A program made the translations under genes and the position numbers. This document shows, in pieces, positions 9,898 through 23,100 of a DNA stretch of 64,000 nucleotides; the first letter of the stretch is position 1, and the number at the start of each line of letters is the position of its first letter. Source of the DNA: Earliella scabrosa (lineage: Eukaryota; Basidiomycota; Agaricomycetes; Polyporales; Polyporaceae); NCBI GenBank assembly GCA_022605405.1, contig JABYQQ010000003.1, forward strand, positions 1,054,001-1,118,000, in the 5' to 3' direction. The notes under the pieces are model-generated. The model searched no databases and was not told where the DNA came from. It was given only the letters and a program-made list of their open reading frames with translations.

Positions 9898-11226
9898 CTA
9901 CGGATCCGCAAGCCCGGCATGATGTACCTGCTCCCGAAGAGCATCTCCCATGTCCTGCTTGTCACAAGCCCACCCGCAGACCTCGGAGCCTGAGTCGGAG
10001 CTCGTCGACATACTGCTGGACACCGAAGACGGGGGCGAGGTAGAGCAAAGACTCGGCTTTCTGATGGAGATCACGGCATTCGGGCTGGAGGTTCTGAACA
10101 TCGCAGCCGGACGACGGCGCGACGGCGGGCCCCCACGGTGACACTCGGCTCCGTCGATCTCCCCCTCCGAGTCCTCTGAGCTCTCCGAGTCGTCCGAGGC
10201 GAGGCTGAGTTCGCCCGTCGACACCCTGCGCGGCTTGAACTCTGCAGCGACCATCCGCGCGTACTCGCTCGCGCCCGCAAGCTCCTCAGGGGACATGAAG
10301 AACGTGTCCAGCTCGCGCACGGCGCGGTGGAGCTCGGTGAGCGTGATCCGCTGGAGGGGGTTCATCCTGAAGATGCGCCGCAGGATCGTGTTCGCGCCGT
10401 CCGAGATGGGGAGCATGTGCTGGAAGAAGTTCCGGTCCTTGAGGAACTGCGCGAAGCACTCGTCGCTCGGGGCCGCGATCGCCCAGGGGTGGCGGCCGCA
10501 TATCATGTTGACGAGGATGACCCCCAGAGCCCAGATGTCGCTGAAGCGGGTGCAGTAGGGCTTGAACCCGTTGATGTTGCCGACGCACTCTATTCATCCA
10601 GTCAGTTCGTACCAGCTTGTGCAAAGACAGCAAGGAGAACGCGACTCACCTGGACTCATGTAGTACTCTGTGCCACACCCGTGTTCGTTGACGATGGTCT
10701 TCTCCGTGGCGAGGCCGAAGTCCGCGAGGTAGACCTGGGTCGCATCCTCGTTGGTGAGAATATTCTCCGGCTTGAGGTCCCGATGGAAGATCCGCGCCCT
10801 ATGACAAGCCTGCACGGCCTCGACTAGCGACAAGAATGCCTTGCGGAGTCGGTTGTCGTCGTTCGCGTAGACCTCCTTCTCGCAGATCTGGTCATACAGG
10901 TCGCCGCCCTCGCACAGCCCGAGGATGATGTAGAAGTGCTCCTCGTCCTCAACCGCGTCGTAGATGGGCACGATGTTCGGGTGGCCGGAGACCATGCTGT
11001 GCAACGCGACCTCCCGGCGTACGGCTTCGAGCTCGGACGGCTTCCGGTCCACCTTGCTGACGATCTTGATGGCGCGGTGGAAGGCCTGTAAGTCGGTGCG
11101 GTCGTGGAGGTCGACGGCTTGGTAGACGACGCCGTAGGAGCCGGTGCCCAGCACCTGACCCAGGTAGTACCGATCGTCGATGACGCAGTCCTGAAAGTCC
11201 CGCAAGGTGTCGGATGCGCCTGGCAT
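9898..11226 (-). CDS. Serine/threonine protein kinase, Ran1/Sks1-like
   Basis: Complete eukaryotic protein kinase. Exons 11226-10650 and 10589-9898; 422 residues. The P-loop [11 protein letters not shown], the AIKIV lysine, catalytic loop [16 protein letters not shown] and the [10 protein letters not shown] activation segment are all visible, so it should be active. After the kinase domain (about residues 20-305) there is a Ser/Glu-rich acidic tail ([15 protein letters not shown]) and a Ser-rich C-terminus. The short N-terminal extension and domain order resemble the fungal Ran1/Pat1-Sks1-Vhs1 group, which links nutrient state to growth or meiosis. That subfamily placement is inference; substrates are unknown. 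Confidence 0.87.
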
Positions 11227-13729
11227 AGTGAGGAGATGTGGAGGGTAGAATGGTCAAGCTAGTTAGGCGGGCGAGTGGGAGGGGCCAGCGTTCGCCAGGA
11301 ACGAGATGGGCTGACTGCACGTACTGCACAGGCATTATAGGCGTAGGACGGATATCCGAGAGAATCCGGGCACGTAGGGGCTCGTGTGTCGGTCCAGTTT
11401 GCGATACCCGTGGCTCGGATGACATGGTCTCCGAATACGCCGTTGTGATGCTCACCTGCACCCTGATCCGGGCATGGGGTGACCCCCCCGACGACACTCA
11501 GAGAGGGCGGGATCCTGAGTCAATGCTCTACATATAGAGAGTGGATTCTGAGTGGTAGGCTTAGTGGCAGAGGGGAAAAGCATACCGTACGCACGTGAAG
11601 AGATGTACTCATCCGTCGTCAGCCATCACGTATGTGAAGGGCGGATTCGCGATCGAGCCTGGTGGAGCATGCGACGGAGTTAGGGTGAAACGCCGCGGCG
11701 ATAGGTGTAAGGAGGAAGGTCCGCCGGAGCTTCTACGCTTAGTGTCGGACTCTGAGAGCATCAGCTATAACTCGTACCACTTACCAGCCCCACTGCCGTT
11801 GCAAGATGAATCGTGAGCTTGACACGGCGAGCAGGAAGCATGTGCACGCTATGCTGGTTCTCAAGCCAAAACCTTTGCTTGGACAGCCGAAGTGTGCTGA
11901 CATGCGTGACATCTCGGGCATTGTGCCACAGGAATGTTGTTCACCTAGCTATAGTTCACGGCCGGAGTCCGTACGCGAACGATACATTCAAGGGTCAGAG
12001 TCTATGATCACTAGAGTGAGATATACTACCTGCACATGAGTAGGCCGCCACACAGCCCGGCGTCCGGATCCCAGGCATCTTGGTGGTCATATGTCTGACA
12101 GTTCACCCTAGCTCCGGTCACGGTCCCTGTAGAAATTACGCTTTAGCCTTTGGCAGCCTGGTCAGGACGAGTGGGGAGTGACACTCACCAAGTCCAGGGA
12201 GGGGAGAATCATGCACCGTGGGCGACCGACCACACGCAGCCATGTTCACGACTCGGACGGAGTCGGGCTCGCACAACATACCGCAGCCGACAAGAGTCTA
12301 CCAGAAGTGGCGGAAGCTGTCACGAAGAAGCCGCACTAATCGACCGTCTGCTCCCATATCGCCGCGGGACATTGGTCAGCGAAGACTGGTTCGCGTCGTT
12401 TCGAGATACGGGCGGTGTCGGCGTCCACACGCCCGCCAGTGCTTCGCAGATGGCGTTAAGGCGTAAATACGCTGCCGTTCGCGCGACGCGGGAAAACGCT
12501 CGCGCGCCGAAGAGAACGCGACCAGGATCCAGGATGATGCCGGCCGGGGGAGTTGTCGCGCTGCCAAGGACCGTGGAAATGGACGTCCGAGAACACAGGG
12601 GAGAGCACCTGGACGTTGGGACAAGCGATCAGCGCGCCACGCGAAACGGAGAGGGAAGGGGTGCTCACGAATACGAAAGGCTAGCGACGGTGGCTCCTGC
12701 GCATGGGGTGGGTGCGATTGTCACGTTTCTGGGTGCGCACGGCGCAAGGGCGATGTGACCACGGTCATGGAGACGTGCACATGTACGCGCATGAATCATG
12801 CCACAGACATGACATGCTCGAGAGGGCGGATATCCGCCGTGCCGGGCGTCATCTGCGTGTCAATGCAAGGCATTCTTCCGTGCACATATGGCTGAGCGCG
12901 AGGATGCCGTTCTTACACAAGGCATGACTTACGGCGCCCCCGTCGTGGCGTGCTATACCCTGGACGTGCTGGCTATCAGAGGGGCGAGGCAGGGCTATCT
13001 GATCGCGCACGAAATGCACGCAGCGCGATTGCGTCTGGGAGGGTGCTGATTGTGGTCGGGATCGATGCTGGAAGCGGTACCGTGACGGGCGGAGCTGCGC
13101 CGAAGGGGATGAGCTCGGTGCTTCGTTTGTGAGATTCCCATTCGTACTGCGAGGAATGTACACGATCGCGAGTCCGGGGCTCTCGCCACAGGGTGGAATG
13201 CGAACAGAACTTGAGAACAAGAGCAGCGCGGGACTGGGGACGGGGGGACGAGAGGACTGCGCAGGTGACTCGAGGGAGCCGACTGACCAAACTCGGTCCA
13301 CTCTGTCTGCCCTGTCGCACCCGACGCGCCTTGCCCGTGCTTATCACCCCTTCACACGTCCTCCATCCTATATAACCCCCTCCTCGCCCACTCTGTCCTC
13401 TCTCCGCTTCATCCATCGCAATAACTGCCCCAGTGCGTCCAGCCCCGCCCGCACACCCCTGACAAGTTCCAGTGCAGCTCTGCAGCGCTCCGGGCATCTG
13501 AGCTCTTATTAGCCTTGTCTGCTCATCGCTTCGTACGTACACCTTTGCGTGCGCCGCCTCAGTCGACCGACATCTCTCTCGCATTCTGTCTGCCTCCTCC
13601 TGCCTGCCGAGTTTTTTGCGAACAATCGAGGAACCCTTCCGCACTCCTCAAGACCTTCCCCCAGCTCTTTGAGTCGACCTCCCAACTTCCGCCGCAGCTC
13701 CCCCGTTACCCTCCGAGCTTGCAGACAAG
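11227..13729. other. Long divergent intergenic region
   Basis: 2.5 kb between the kinase start (-) and the Yippee start (+). I see no convincing coding frame, tRNA or repeat. The right 350 nt is pyrimidine-rich and contains a TATA box, consistent with promoter and 5' leader of the Yippee gene. Confidence 0.6.
13369..13375 (+). promoter_or_regulatory. TATA box of the Yippee gene
   Basis: TATATAA followed by a C/T-rich initiator region, about 355 nt before the ATG at 13730. This implies a long 5' leader, possibly with a leader intron. Confidence 0.45.
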
Positions 13730-14390
13730 ATGGGTATGAGCTATCGCCGCTACCTTTCGGGTGCCCGCATCTATGGGTGCTCGACGTGCAAGACCCACTT
13801 GGCTACTATCCATTCCATGATCTCCCGAGTACGTTCCCTTGTTTCCCCGATCCTCGCTCTCCACTCTCCCAGTGTCGCAATGCTTACAAACATTCCTCTG
13901 CCTGACAGGCGTTCAACGGGCAGCATGGGAGGGCGTACTTGTTCGACGGAGTGTGAGTCTGCTCTGCAGGTTTTCGCCTATTCACGAACTGATCATCCAT
14001 CTATAATCCCTGCTCTCTGGACTTCTTCCGGCACCTGAATATGCTATTTTTGGGTACCACTCCTCGTACGACGACCTTGTGCTTTTGCTCCCGCTGCACC
14101 ACGCCACACCAACAGTGTGAACGTGATCGAGGGTGAGCCAAATGACAGGCAAATGACGACCGGGAACCACACCGTCCGCGACATCTATTGCTGCAAATGC
14201 GGGACCACGCTCGGCTGGAAATACGTACGTTCGCCTCTCTTCCTAGACTAGGCCTCGTCCAAAGTATTTCCGACTCGGAGCGCTGATCGGTGTCTGTTAC
14301 TACTCATAGGACTATGCGTACGAGCCTTCGCAGAAATACAAGGAGGGCAAGTACATTCTCGAGCGTAACCTCCTCGTCGACGTCCAGTGA
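13730..14390 (+). CDS. Yippee-like zinc-binding protein
   Basis: Small conserved eukaryotic protein of the Yippee/Mis18 fold; its cellular role in fungi is poorly defined. Exons: 13730-13828, 13909-13952, 14116-14224, 14310-14390; 110 residues, the usual length. The two zinc-binding pairs are visible as [10 protein letters not shown] and [13 protein letters not shown]. Other family hallmarks are [14 protein letters not shown], the [13 protein letters not shown] segment and a C-terminal [12 protein letters not shown]. The start at 13730 gives [17 protein letters not shown], in keeping with relatives. Confidence 0.92.
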
Positions 14391-16828
14391 TCGGCGCGCG
14401 GCGGCCCGTGCGCCGCACCTTCCCGCCGCCTGCACCCCTACGGACCTGGCGAGGCGGACCTCCGTCCAGTGGAATCCTCCATGTCCTCCCTCGCCTTGTT
14501 CCTCGGGCGCACGGCCATCCACGGTTGTCGGTCGTCGGTCACACTACCACCTCAATCTTGCGTCGTCACACTAATCGCATACCCCTACCCTCAACACCCA
14601 TTCCCGCCGTAATCGCCTCCTCCAGCGCACCGTATCGCCCAACGCGTTAGTGCCAGGACGAGGGGCCATCCACATGTACGCATGTGCCGCATGTCCGCGC
14701 CACAGCGAGTCTACCCACAGACGGAGCTCACTGGCAGCCTGTCAACAGACGCTGCGGGTCTCGGCATGCATATACCTGGCGTGGAAGTTGCTGCAGTTGC
14801 AGCTGTACTTTACGCATCGACATCTACACACGAGATGACGATCGTTGTAACCCCACCGACATCCCCCCTGTACCTTTACCGCCTATCCCTCACCTCCACT
14901 CCGTCTACCCTCTCCGCGGTTCCTGAGCGCGTCCTCACGAGGATAGCTCTGCAATCCTAGAGTTCGTTCCGCCGACTCGATATCTATCTGTCTATATCGT
15001 TCTTTTTACAACCATCTCCGTGACCCTGCCGAACTTGCTCCCACCCGACCTCCACTAATATCGTGTTTGCGTGCGCTGACACACGTATATAGGTCAGAAC
15101 AGGCGCACTCACCCCTTCTTGTTGATCCGACTAGGATGTATGATAGCGTATATACAGCGCGGAGAGCAGCAGTCCATGTAGATGTCGACGAATGACGTAT
15201 CTGTACATTGTCGAGGTACCAGAATGAATTAGGTTACATGCTACTACGTTATGACGCGATCGACCCGGATCCGATATCCAGCAGCTAGAGGGGAACTATA
15301 CTCTGGATGTCTGGATGGATGTGGAGATCAAAGAAGTCACCGAGGACAGAACTCAAAGTCGAAATAGGTAGGTAGAGGCCTGGGTGGTGGAGAGGTTGTA
15401 TATGTCGGACCTGGGCTAGAACGCGACTGTATTCCACCGTCGCGTCCGTACCGCCGTGCCAATGGCACCGTGTCGGTGCAGAAGCAAGGAGACATCCTGC
15501 TTGACCGCAGCGCAAGCGCAAGCGGGACCGGGCACACGCGCGCATGCCAACAAGGACGAGCGTGCGCAAGACTTGCGTGATGAAGATTGCGGGCGGGTCA
15601 ACGGTGGATTCACCTCATCTGTTGGAGAAGACGAGTGGGTGACGCGCGGTTGATTGGGAAGGGCGTTCGGTGGAAGTTGAATGCAATTGAGATGGAACGC
15701 ATGGTTGTACATGTACAGGAGACGGACAAGACAATCGAAGTACTACAGGGCGGCGGGTGGAGGGGTACGTGCGAGGAGAGGCAACCCAGAGGGTTGTAAG
15801 ACAACAAAGACACAAAGACCATCGGCGGGCAGGCGGCGACTTCGAATTCGGGTGGACGGCCGACGGGAACCGCGAGCCCCATGGAGCTGAGATAACGAGC
15901 GGGAGAAGCAGCACGTCGAGCGTCGATGGCAGGCGTCAGCGGGCAGCCGAGATAGAGATAAGTCAGTGCTGGCACTGAGCTGGTAGGACCGAGGCGGGCA
16001 CCCGGGAGGCGATCGGGAGGAGGATGTTTCGGGAGCATTGAGAAGTTATGGGGTTGGCGAGACAAAGGAGGGCCGGCCGGAAGTGACGGTTGGGCAGGCG
16101 GAAACGGAGAGCGTGGCCGCGGCGTGTGCGTTAGGCTCGGAGGACAGACGGGGACTGGACGGAGAGGTGGGTGAACAGGCTGAGCTGAGCAGGAGGACTC
16201 TGGCGCAGAGGCATCGGGAATGCACGCCCGACGGTGACGGGCGCGCGAATCGCGATGCGGCACAGTCGGGCGCGTCTGCGCGGCGAGCGTGGCTGTTGCT
16301 GCCCGGAAAGTGTTGGGGAAGGAGAGTTCGGGAACTCTGAGGGCTAGCAACATCAAGCTGATGACACACTCGTGTGAGCATCTGTCATGGTCCTCCGCGC
16401 TGTGCCATCCGCGGCCGGGCTGAGGGCAACCCAAGAGGACGTTGGGGAGGAGACAGGAGCGATTGCGGCGCGGTGTGCGCGAGATAGGCCACCTTGGAGG
16501 CTTTGCGGAGGAGGTGACGTCGACCACAGACCAAACGAGCGGCCAAGAACGGTTGGGGAACCGCCGTTGGCGCCCACTCGCCAATCTCGGCTGTCGGGAC
16601 GCGTCGCGACATACCGGAATAGGCAGGCGGTATACACCTCTCAACTCGTTGGGGATGTCCTCCAGCCGGCCACCGCTGCAATATATACCCCAGCCTATCC
16701 CCGCTCGCTCACCCTCATCCCCTCCGCCCCTTCTCCGCCACACGACCCACCACGACCGTCTGCCCCGCGCACCGTTCCACCAAAAGACTTTGCCTCCCTC
16801 CGACTCTTCCCGCAACCACAAATCCACC
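14391..16828. other. Intergenic region
   Basis: 2.4 kb without a gene I can support. A minus-strand open frame of 415 codons (15610-16857) exists but lacks protein-like character and overlaps the promoter of the next gene. Confidence 0.5.
16682..16687 (+). promoter_or_regulatory. TATA box of the 16829 gene
   Basis: TATATA followed by CCCCAGCC and a C/T-rich tract, 142 nt before the ATG; a good fungal core-promoter arrangement. Confidence 0.5.
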
Positions 16829-17181
16829 ATGAGTAAGTCTCCTCCGACTGCGCGCAATCGACCCGCCTCTCCTCCGACGCGTCTCTGACACCAACCCCAA
16901 CAGCTGTCATGACCGTCACCGTCCCCGCGCCCTCCCCCTTCAACCCCATTACCTCCCGCCCTCGCGTATCGTCACCGCTCGCCGCCTCTGCGCAGCCACG
17001 ACCTGCGCCGGGTCGCACACACTCGTTCCCCACCTCTCGCCCTCTCCGCCCATTCCCTTCACTCTCCATCGCCCCCGCATCCTCGGCGCGGAAACCAGTC
17101 AAAATCATCGAGCCTCCAGCGAACTTCAAGGGCGCGTTCGTCCTCAACCTCACCCAAGCGGAGCTCAGCAGGCAAGACTGA
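16829..17181 (+). CDS. Hypothetical 93-aa Pro/Ser-rich protein
   Basis: I do not recognise this protein. Two exons, 16829-16832 and 16904-17181; the first exon is just ATG plus one base, followed by a 71-nt GT-AG intron. The product starts MTVMTVTVPAPSPFNP, is rich in Pro, Ser and Arg, and ends in a more ordered stretch (KIIEPPANFKGAFVLNLTQA then ELSRQD). An upstream TATA box, a CCACC context before the ATG and clean splice sites support expression. Translation could also start at the ATG at 16909 without the small exon. It may be a lineage-specific gene. Confidence 0.55.
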
Positions 17182-20100
17182 GCCGCCTGCCCCGCTCGCG
17201 TCCCGGTTTTCCCTGCCTCTTTGGGATTGTTGTCTGTCGGTCTCTAGGGATGTATACAGGTGCGTTCTGTTCTCCTTCGTGCGCATGTGCATGTGGCTGA
17301 CGAAGTTGGGCGTGCGTGCAGTCTTGTAATGTCGCGCATGGTCATGACTTGTCACCACCATACCCTGGGCTTCGTGTGGCCCTCTCCTTGCATTATCATT
17401 CCCGACCTCCACGCCCGCCTTTCTGCGCCCGTGGGTCTTCAAACACGCACCGCTGTAGAATAGAAAGTATCCGTTACCACGTGTTTATTCCTCTTTCTTC
17501 TCCCGTGTACACAGACCCTCCTCCTCCCCGCCCTGGCCTCCCTATGCCGCCATGCTCATGCTCGTAGTATCGGTATACCGAGTTACGACTAGCACCTCTC
17601 GCGCTTCTGCATCAATCAGAGGTTGCGACAGAACCTATTCCACCTTGGGCGCGACGGAACCTTGCGCCGTATACGTAGCTACGACGGCTCGCTTTATTAC
17701 CCGTAATGTCGTAGGACCTCGTCTGTTGTTGTATAGCATGCAGGTTCGCAGAAGCTCTCGGTGTGTGGAGAGATGACGGATTGGAGCGTACTCGATAACC
17801 GCAATTAATGGTCGAGACATCCGTGTTTGACTTGAATGTTGCGTTGTGGTTGTGGTTGGTACCGGAGGAACGGTCCGACATGTCTTCCGAATCTGTCCGA
17901 TAGGCGTACTTGGTCGTTCTCAACTTGGAGCACTGGTGTATTCGTATTGAGAACGACTACTCGAGGTACATCGACATTGCCACTGCGAGTACCTGTCGTC
18001 GGAGTGCCGTCAGAGACAGGTATAATCGTCCTCTGCTTCCGCGTCGACGTTGACCGAAGTTCGGCCGGCACGTCCTGGAAGAGGCCCACTGGTGACTGGA
18101 CGAGCACACGTCAGAGCTGACCGCTTGCGCTGAGCCGGAGTCAGTAGTGATGATTTCGATTTGACGTCAGCGAAGACGAGCTACGAGTACCGGCACGCGG
18201 CAGAAGCAGTGAGAGGGTACTAAGCGTAAGTAGTCTTGAAGCTTGAATGGCCGAGTCCAATTAGGACTAGGTGCGGGTGCGGCGACTCCCGCGAGTCGAC
18301 TCGGCATGGCATGACTAGTAGTACTAGGGAGATGTCGAGCAAGCTCAGGCTATACTCGACTGGGATAGCACGCCAATTGAGGCTGCATTGCATGAGCAGT
18401 TCAATGTTGAGCAAGCGCGCGCCAGCGACCGGGAGTTGCATTGATTTTGAGGCTCGGAGGTGCTGAGCGGTCCTAGAACACTATTCCGATGTAAGGAAGC
18501 CGACTGTGGACTCAACTGAAGATGCCGCTTGAAGGGGTTGTGTTGGACTGTTTCGGAGCCTTGAACGTTGGGCTAGAGCCTACGGGCTGGACTAGTAGGG
18601 GTGCGCACATATGCTGATGTAGATGCAGGCTGTAGCATGGAGGCGTGATGGGTTTGGCCTGCTATTGAATAATCGCAGCTTGAAAGCCTGGACGAGACCA
18701 GGGCTGGGGGCGGGGGAGAGAGAGAGACGGGATGGGATCGGAACAGCGTGAATTGCACGGTGCGGAGGACTGGACTTCGATGCGGGGTCCCGGCGGGGCT
18801 GCTCGCGCGACTCGGACAACCGTTATGAATGCCCCGCATCTGACATCAGTCAGTGTCAGTTGCTTAGTGCTAGTCTAAGTCTGGGGAATGGAGACTATGA
18901 CGTTACATAATTCCATACTGCGCGGTGCCGGAGGAGGCGCGTCGAACGGGCCAGGTCCTGCTCCGACCTAGGCTTTGAGCGCAGGCGAGTTGATCTTGAC
19001 GGAATGAATTGTGTTCGACTGTTTGCTGCTGCCCTTGGTCTCGGAGCGACACTTTCCTTACGTGTTAAGCACCTAGAGTCGTATACGTCTGGGGTCGCGC
19101 CGGTAGAGTGCCAATGGGTGCAGTTGCGGTCGATAAGGACGAGACTTTAAAGCCGTCACTGTGGTCCGCGTGGGAGCGAGAGTACAAAGTTCGAGCTGGC
19201 GTATACGGTTTTCAAGCGTTGAAGATTGAACGACGATAAGAGTCTGGCCGCCGGGTGTTGAAACTTGGGAGGGTCGCGAATGGGGGTGGTCGACGTTCTA
19301 GATTAAACATAGACGACGTTATATTTGGGCGCGGTGGATTGCATGACGTACCAGGCAGAACGGGCCGTTTTGCTGCTTTCGCCCCAGTGCAGCGTCAGGA
19401 GGGTCTCCCCATTGTGCTGGACTTGGAGTTGGTCGATCACAGACGATACGCCGTAGCCCGGGGTCTCGGAGGAACGAGTTTGGTAGGATTTGGCACACGT
19501 ATCTGCATAGCGTGCCACAGCCAGTGTCGCGAGCCGTGCACACCAATTGCGGGATCTGGACCCTCCGAGTGAGTGCGCTCGGGGAAGAAGCCGCCCGAGG
19601 ACGCGTCTGTGGCGAGGGAAGTGGCGAGTGCGATGTTCGTCTCCTTCATGCTCGGACTTTGCATCCGACTCGGATGGAAGATGAACGTCGTCTAGGACCC
19701 GTTGCTCCCGTCCGCGCTCGCGAGGAAGTTGTCGTAAGTGCGCCGATTAGGCAGGGTCGCAGGGTCGGCGCGGACTGTGCGGTGTGTGGTCGGGAGGCCT
19801 CCGCCACATCTTGACCGAAAGTAGGTCCAACGACGGAAATCGAAGGGAAGTCGTCGTGTGCGGCGCTGCGCTCGTCATGCGAGTGATGTTATTACGTTAG
19901 GCTGGTGTCCATGGCGCCTGTCGAAGCTCGACGGGTGGTCGAGAATCCAAAAGTACAAGGAGGCTGTGGAGGTGGGGATCGCGATGTGGTCGGCCGCAGT
20001 GCACCTTCTCGCCAAAATCGTGCTCAGAGATCGCACACTGAGGGCACACCGAGGGCACACCGAGGCAGTCGGCGAGCGCGTAGCAGACCGCACTGGCAGT

Positions 20101-23100
20101 GGAGACGAGAAGGTGGAAGTGTGCCACACGACCGGGGGGTTCGTCGCGGTGTGTGCGCACGGATGTGATGGGTTCGCGGGGTTGACAGGGACAGGTGATG
20201 AAGAGACCCGTCATTCCGGCCTTCTGGAGCGCCCCGGCGCGCATTCCCCTCGTGGACGACTTTGGGTCGAATACGACGATCGTTGCAACCACGTGCACTA
20301 TTAATCCGTGGACGAAAGACGGCGGAGGGACGGCGGGGAAGCGCTGAGGTTGTACGGACATGGAGATGTGACCGCGGTCTCCGGGGGCGATCTGAGTCAG
20401 GGTCGCGGTGCCGGAGACAAAGGGGACGGATATTCCCCATACGCCAGATCTGGGTTCCTCGGGGATTGTAGCACGCCGCAGCTAGGACGCAGCAAGGGGT
20501 CGATGGGTGACATCTGGGATATTCAGGCGCGACGTGTTGTCGACGTTGACACCTGCCAGTTCGTCAGCTCGCGCGCGTTGGAATATCGGCAACGACGACA
20601 GGACGTACCTGACCCCACCCAGAGGCCGTAGACAAGTGGACAGGCGATCCAGACCTGCACGCACAGTAATTACGGCAACACTTCTGCGGCAGCGAGAGGT
20701 CAGATTGTTGAGCAATCCATCGTTCGATGACCGTTGCTGTTGTACGCAATAGCGCATGGAGGAGGCCTCTGCCGGCCATTCCGCGTCGGCCCCCGAACCC
20801 GCCCCGAAGATGACACCGAGCTTGCCTGAGCGAGACGGCTGATTGAGATCAAGTGCGCGTTGAGGCTCCGAAAGCGTCAAAAGTGCGTCTTCTGCGCAGT
20901 GGCAGTGCCCACCACTGTAAGCCGTCCTCACGTATTGCATTCCCCCATCCGGGTTCCGACGGCTACGTGTGCATTCTCGACCGTTTTCGTATGGCCAGAA
21001 GCCCGCGAAGATCTGTAGAAGAAAGTAAAACTGTGATCTGAGAGCGAGGCAAAAAGTCTTTCCTACTTACTCAATCACCGTTGACACGAGAATTTCGGAG
21101 CATACGTCCAGAGGTGGGAATCGCGCGTTCGTAATTTCCGTCCGACTCACAGGGCTGCGTCAAGGCGGCGCAAGATGCTCACCGCAGGCTTCAGGCAGAT
21201 TCGATCGAAACGGCGAAGTGAGCTTCGACCAGGAAGGGCTGCAGAGACACGTCACCCCCGGCTGAGAAGAGCAGTCAGCCCTATGCGGAATTAACAGAGA
21301 CACGGCATACCAGCTGCGGAGCGCATCTGTATGCGTAGAACACTGGAGAAGCAGCCGTGTCGTCCCCAGGCGCGGTCTGTCCCAGTACCGGGGTCTCAGC
21401 GGGCCAGACTCTGAGAATTTGTATTTTACGGAGGCGAGACGGGTAAAATGCTCACCTCTTGTGTTCGTCTGGGTGTTCATCCTTCCTCTCGCTCACGGCC
21501 ATCGTGGATGCGGCATCGGACATCCTGCCTGCTGGGAGGCTCAGGTAGCCGAAGATCCGCGAATGTTCGGGATCGTCCTAGTCAAGCAATCACAGCATGT
21601 GATGAATACGCCATAATTGTGCAAGTGCGGGTGAATTCGCAAAAGGAAGAATTTTGCTGGTGCGTTGTGGGTGTCCGTGAGAAGATTACCGTAACCATTG
21701 GGGCAGAAGCTGAGGGCGCGGTGATACATTGAGCGAACACGAGGCGGCCAGGGCTCTAAGATAGCACTCACGATGCTGGTTGGGGGCTAAGAGAGAAGGG
21801 CTGAAGGTGTATCCTGGCCACGTCGCCGCGATTCGCCGCGAGATAGGTTGAATATGGCAGCACCACTGCAGTTGATAGCGTCTGTGCGCGCGGCGATGGG
21901 AAGAAGCACAGTCAGTTCATCACGTATGACACGAGCAACGGAGGGATAGGCTCGCATGACGCCCAAATGGCTCCCGGGCATGCCCTATGGACGAGAGGAA
22001 TATATATCGACGACCATCAGTATTTTCACGGCAAGAGAGCCTTCAATGGCGTGATCGAGCAATGCGCGACCGTACGACGCGAGATGGGAATCGAATTTCT
22101 TAGACTGGTACGATGCGCCGTCTCTCCAAGCTCGGAGGCCAGCCAAGACACCGGCCCGCGGAGTGTACCAATGCCGCGGTCGTTTTCCTCGGGGCGTCCA
22201 CGACGATGAGCATTTCCGCGCCAGTGTCATGGATGACCCACCCAGATGCAGTCTCTGAGCGCGATGGGGCCCTCGCAGACCGGTCGATACCGTGCATGGT
22301 GAGGATCAAGAGGTGCATTTTATTGGCGCAATCAGCGATATCAGCGTCGATAGTGCCAGGGAACGCGGTGCGCCTCGCTTGCACTGATCCCCTGCTCGCC
22401 AACCGCTAGCGTGGGATCGCTCAGGGAGCGATTGCTCGAGACTCCACGGTCGCTGCAGCGCGTAGAAACATCGCACAATATGCGGGCACAGGGTGGCATG
22501 AAAAGCAAGCTAGAATCGCGGACGTACCTAGGGGGGTGGAGGTTGAGCTGACCGCCAGTTGATCGCCGTCTAATGACCGGGAGAAGAAGGGATTTCGGTT
22601 AGGGCACTTGAGTCCGGACCAATCATACCGGTCTGGTCCGGTCAATGGGGACAGGGACAGGTGGCAGGACCAGTGTGACTGCCAGTCAGTCAGTTGGTAT
22701 CCACATATTGATGCCAACTTGGAACGCACCGCGATGGGTTGGACAGGAAGTAGCGGGGGAGAGGCTCTCATGGAACGGGCGCTGTTGTGGGGGCGAGGGT
22801 TCGGGGCATTGGACACGGTCCGAGCAGAATGAGGCACCCCATAACTTAGTCTTGTTGTCAGTTAGCATTCGGGTCGGCGTGAAAGTTCTCGGTGCCACTC
22901 ACAAGACTACATACGCCGGACAGAGCGTTCCGCTGGTAGAGAGATGCTTCCTAACTGGGAGGGGATGAGTGCATGCGGAGGTCATCCCATATCCGTAGAA
23001 CACGCACGAAGTGGCAAAAAGCTTCCGGCTTCTGACCTTGTGGCGCACGGCAGAGTCGAGAGAGCACAGAGGGCAGAGGGGAGGATGCGTTGGTGCACCG

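Noticed and set aside
15610..16857. 415-codon minus-strand open frame
   Set aside because: It overlaps the promoter and 5' part of the 16829 gene on the other strand. Its composition is dominated by Arg, Pro and Ser from a GC-rich strand, and there is no domain-like stretch or splice structure.
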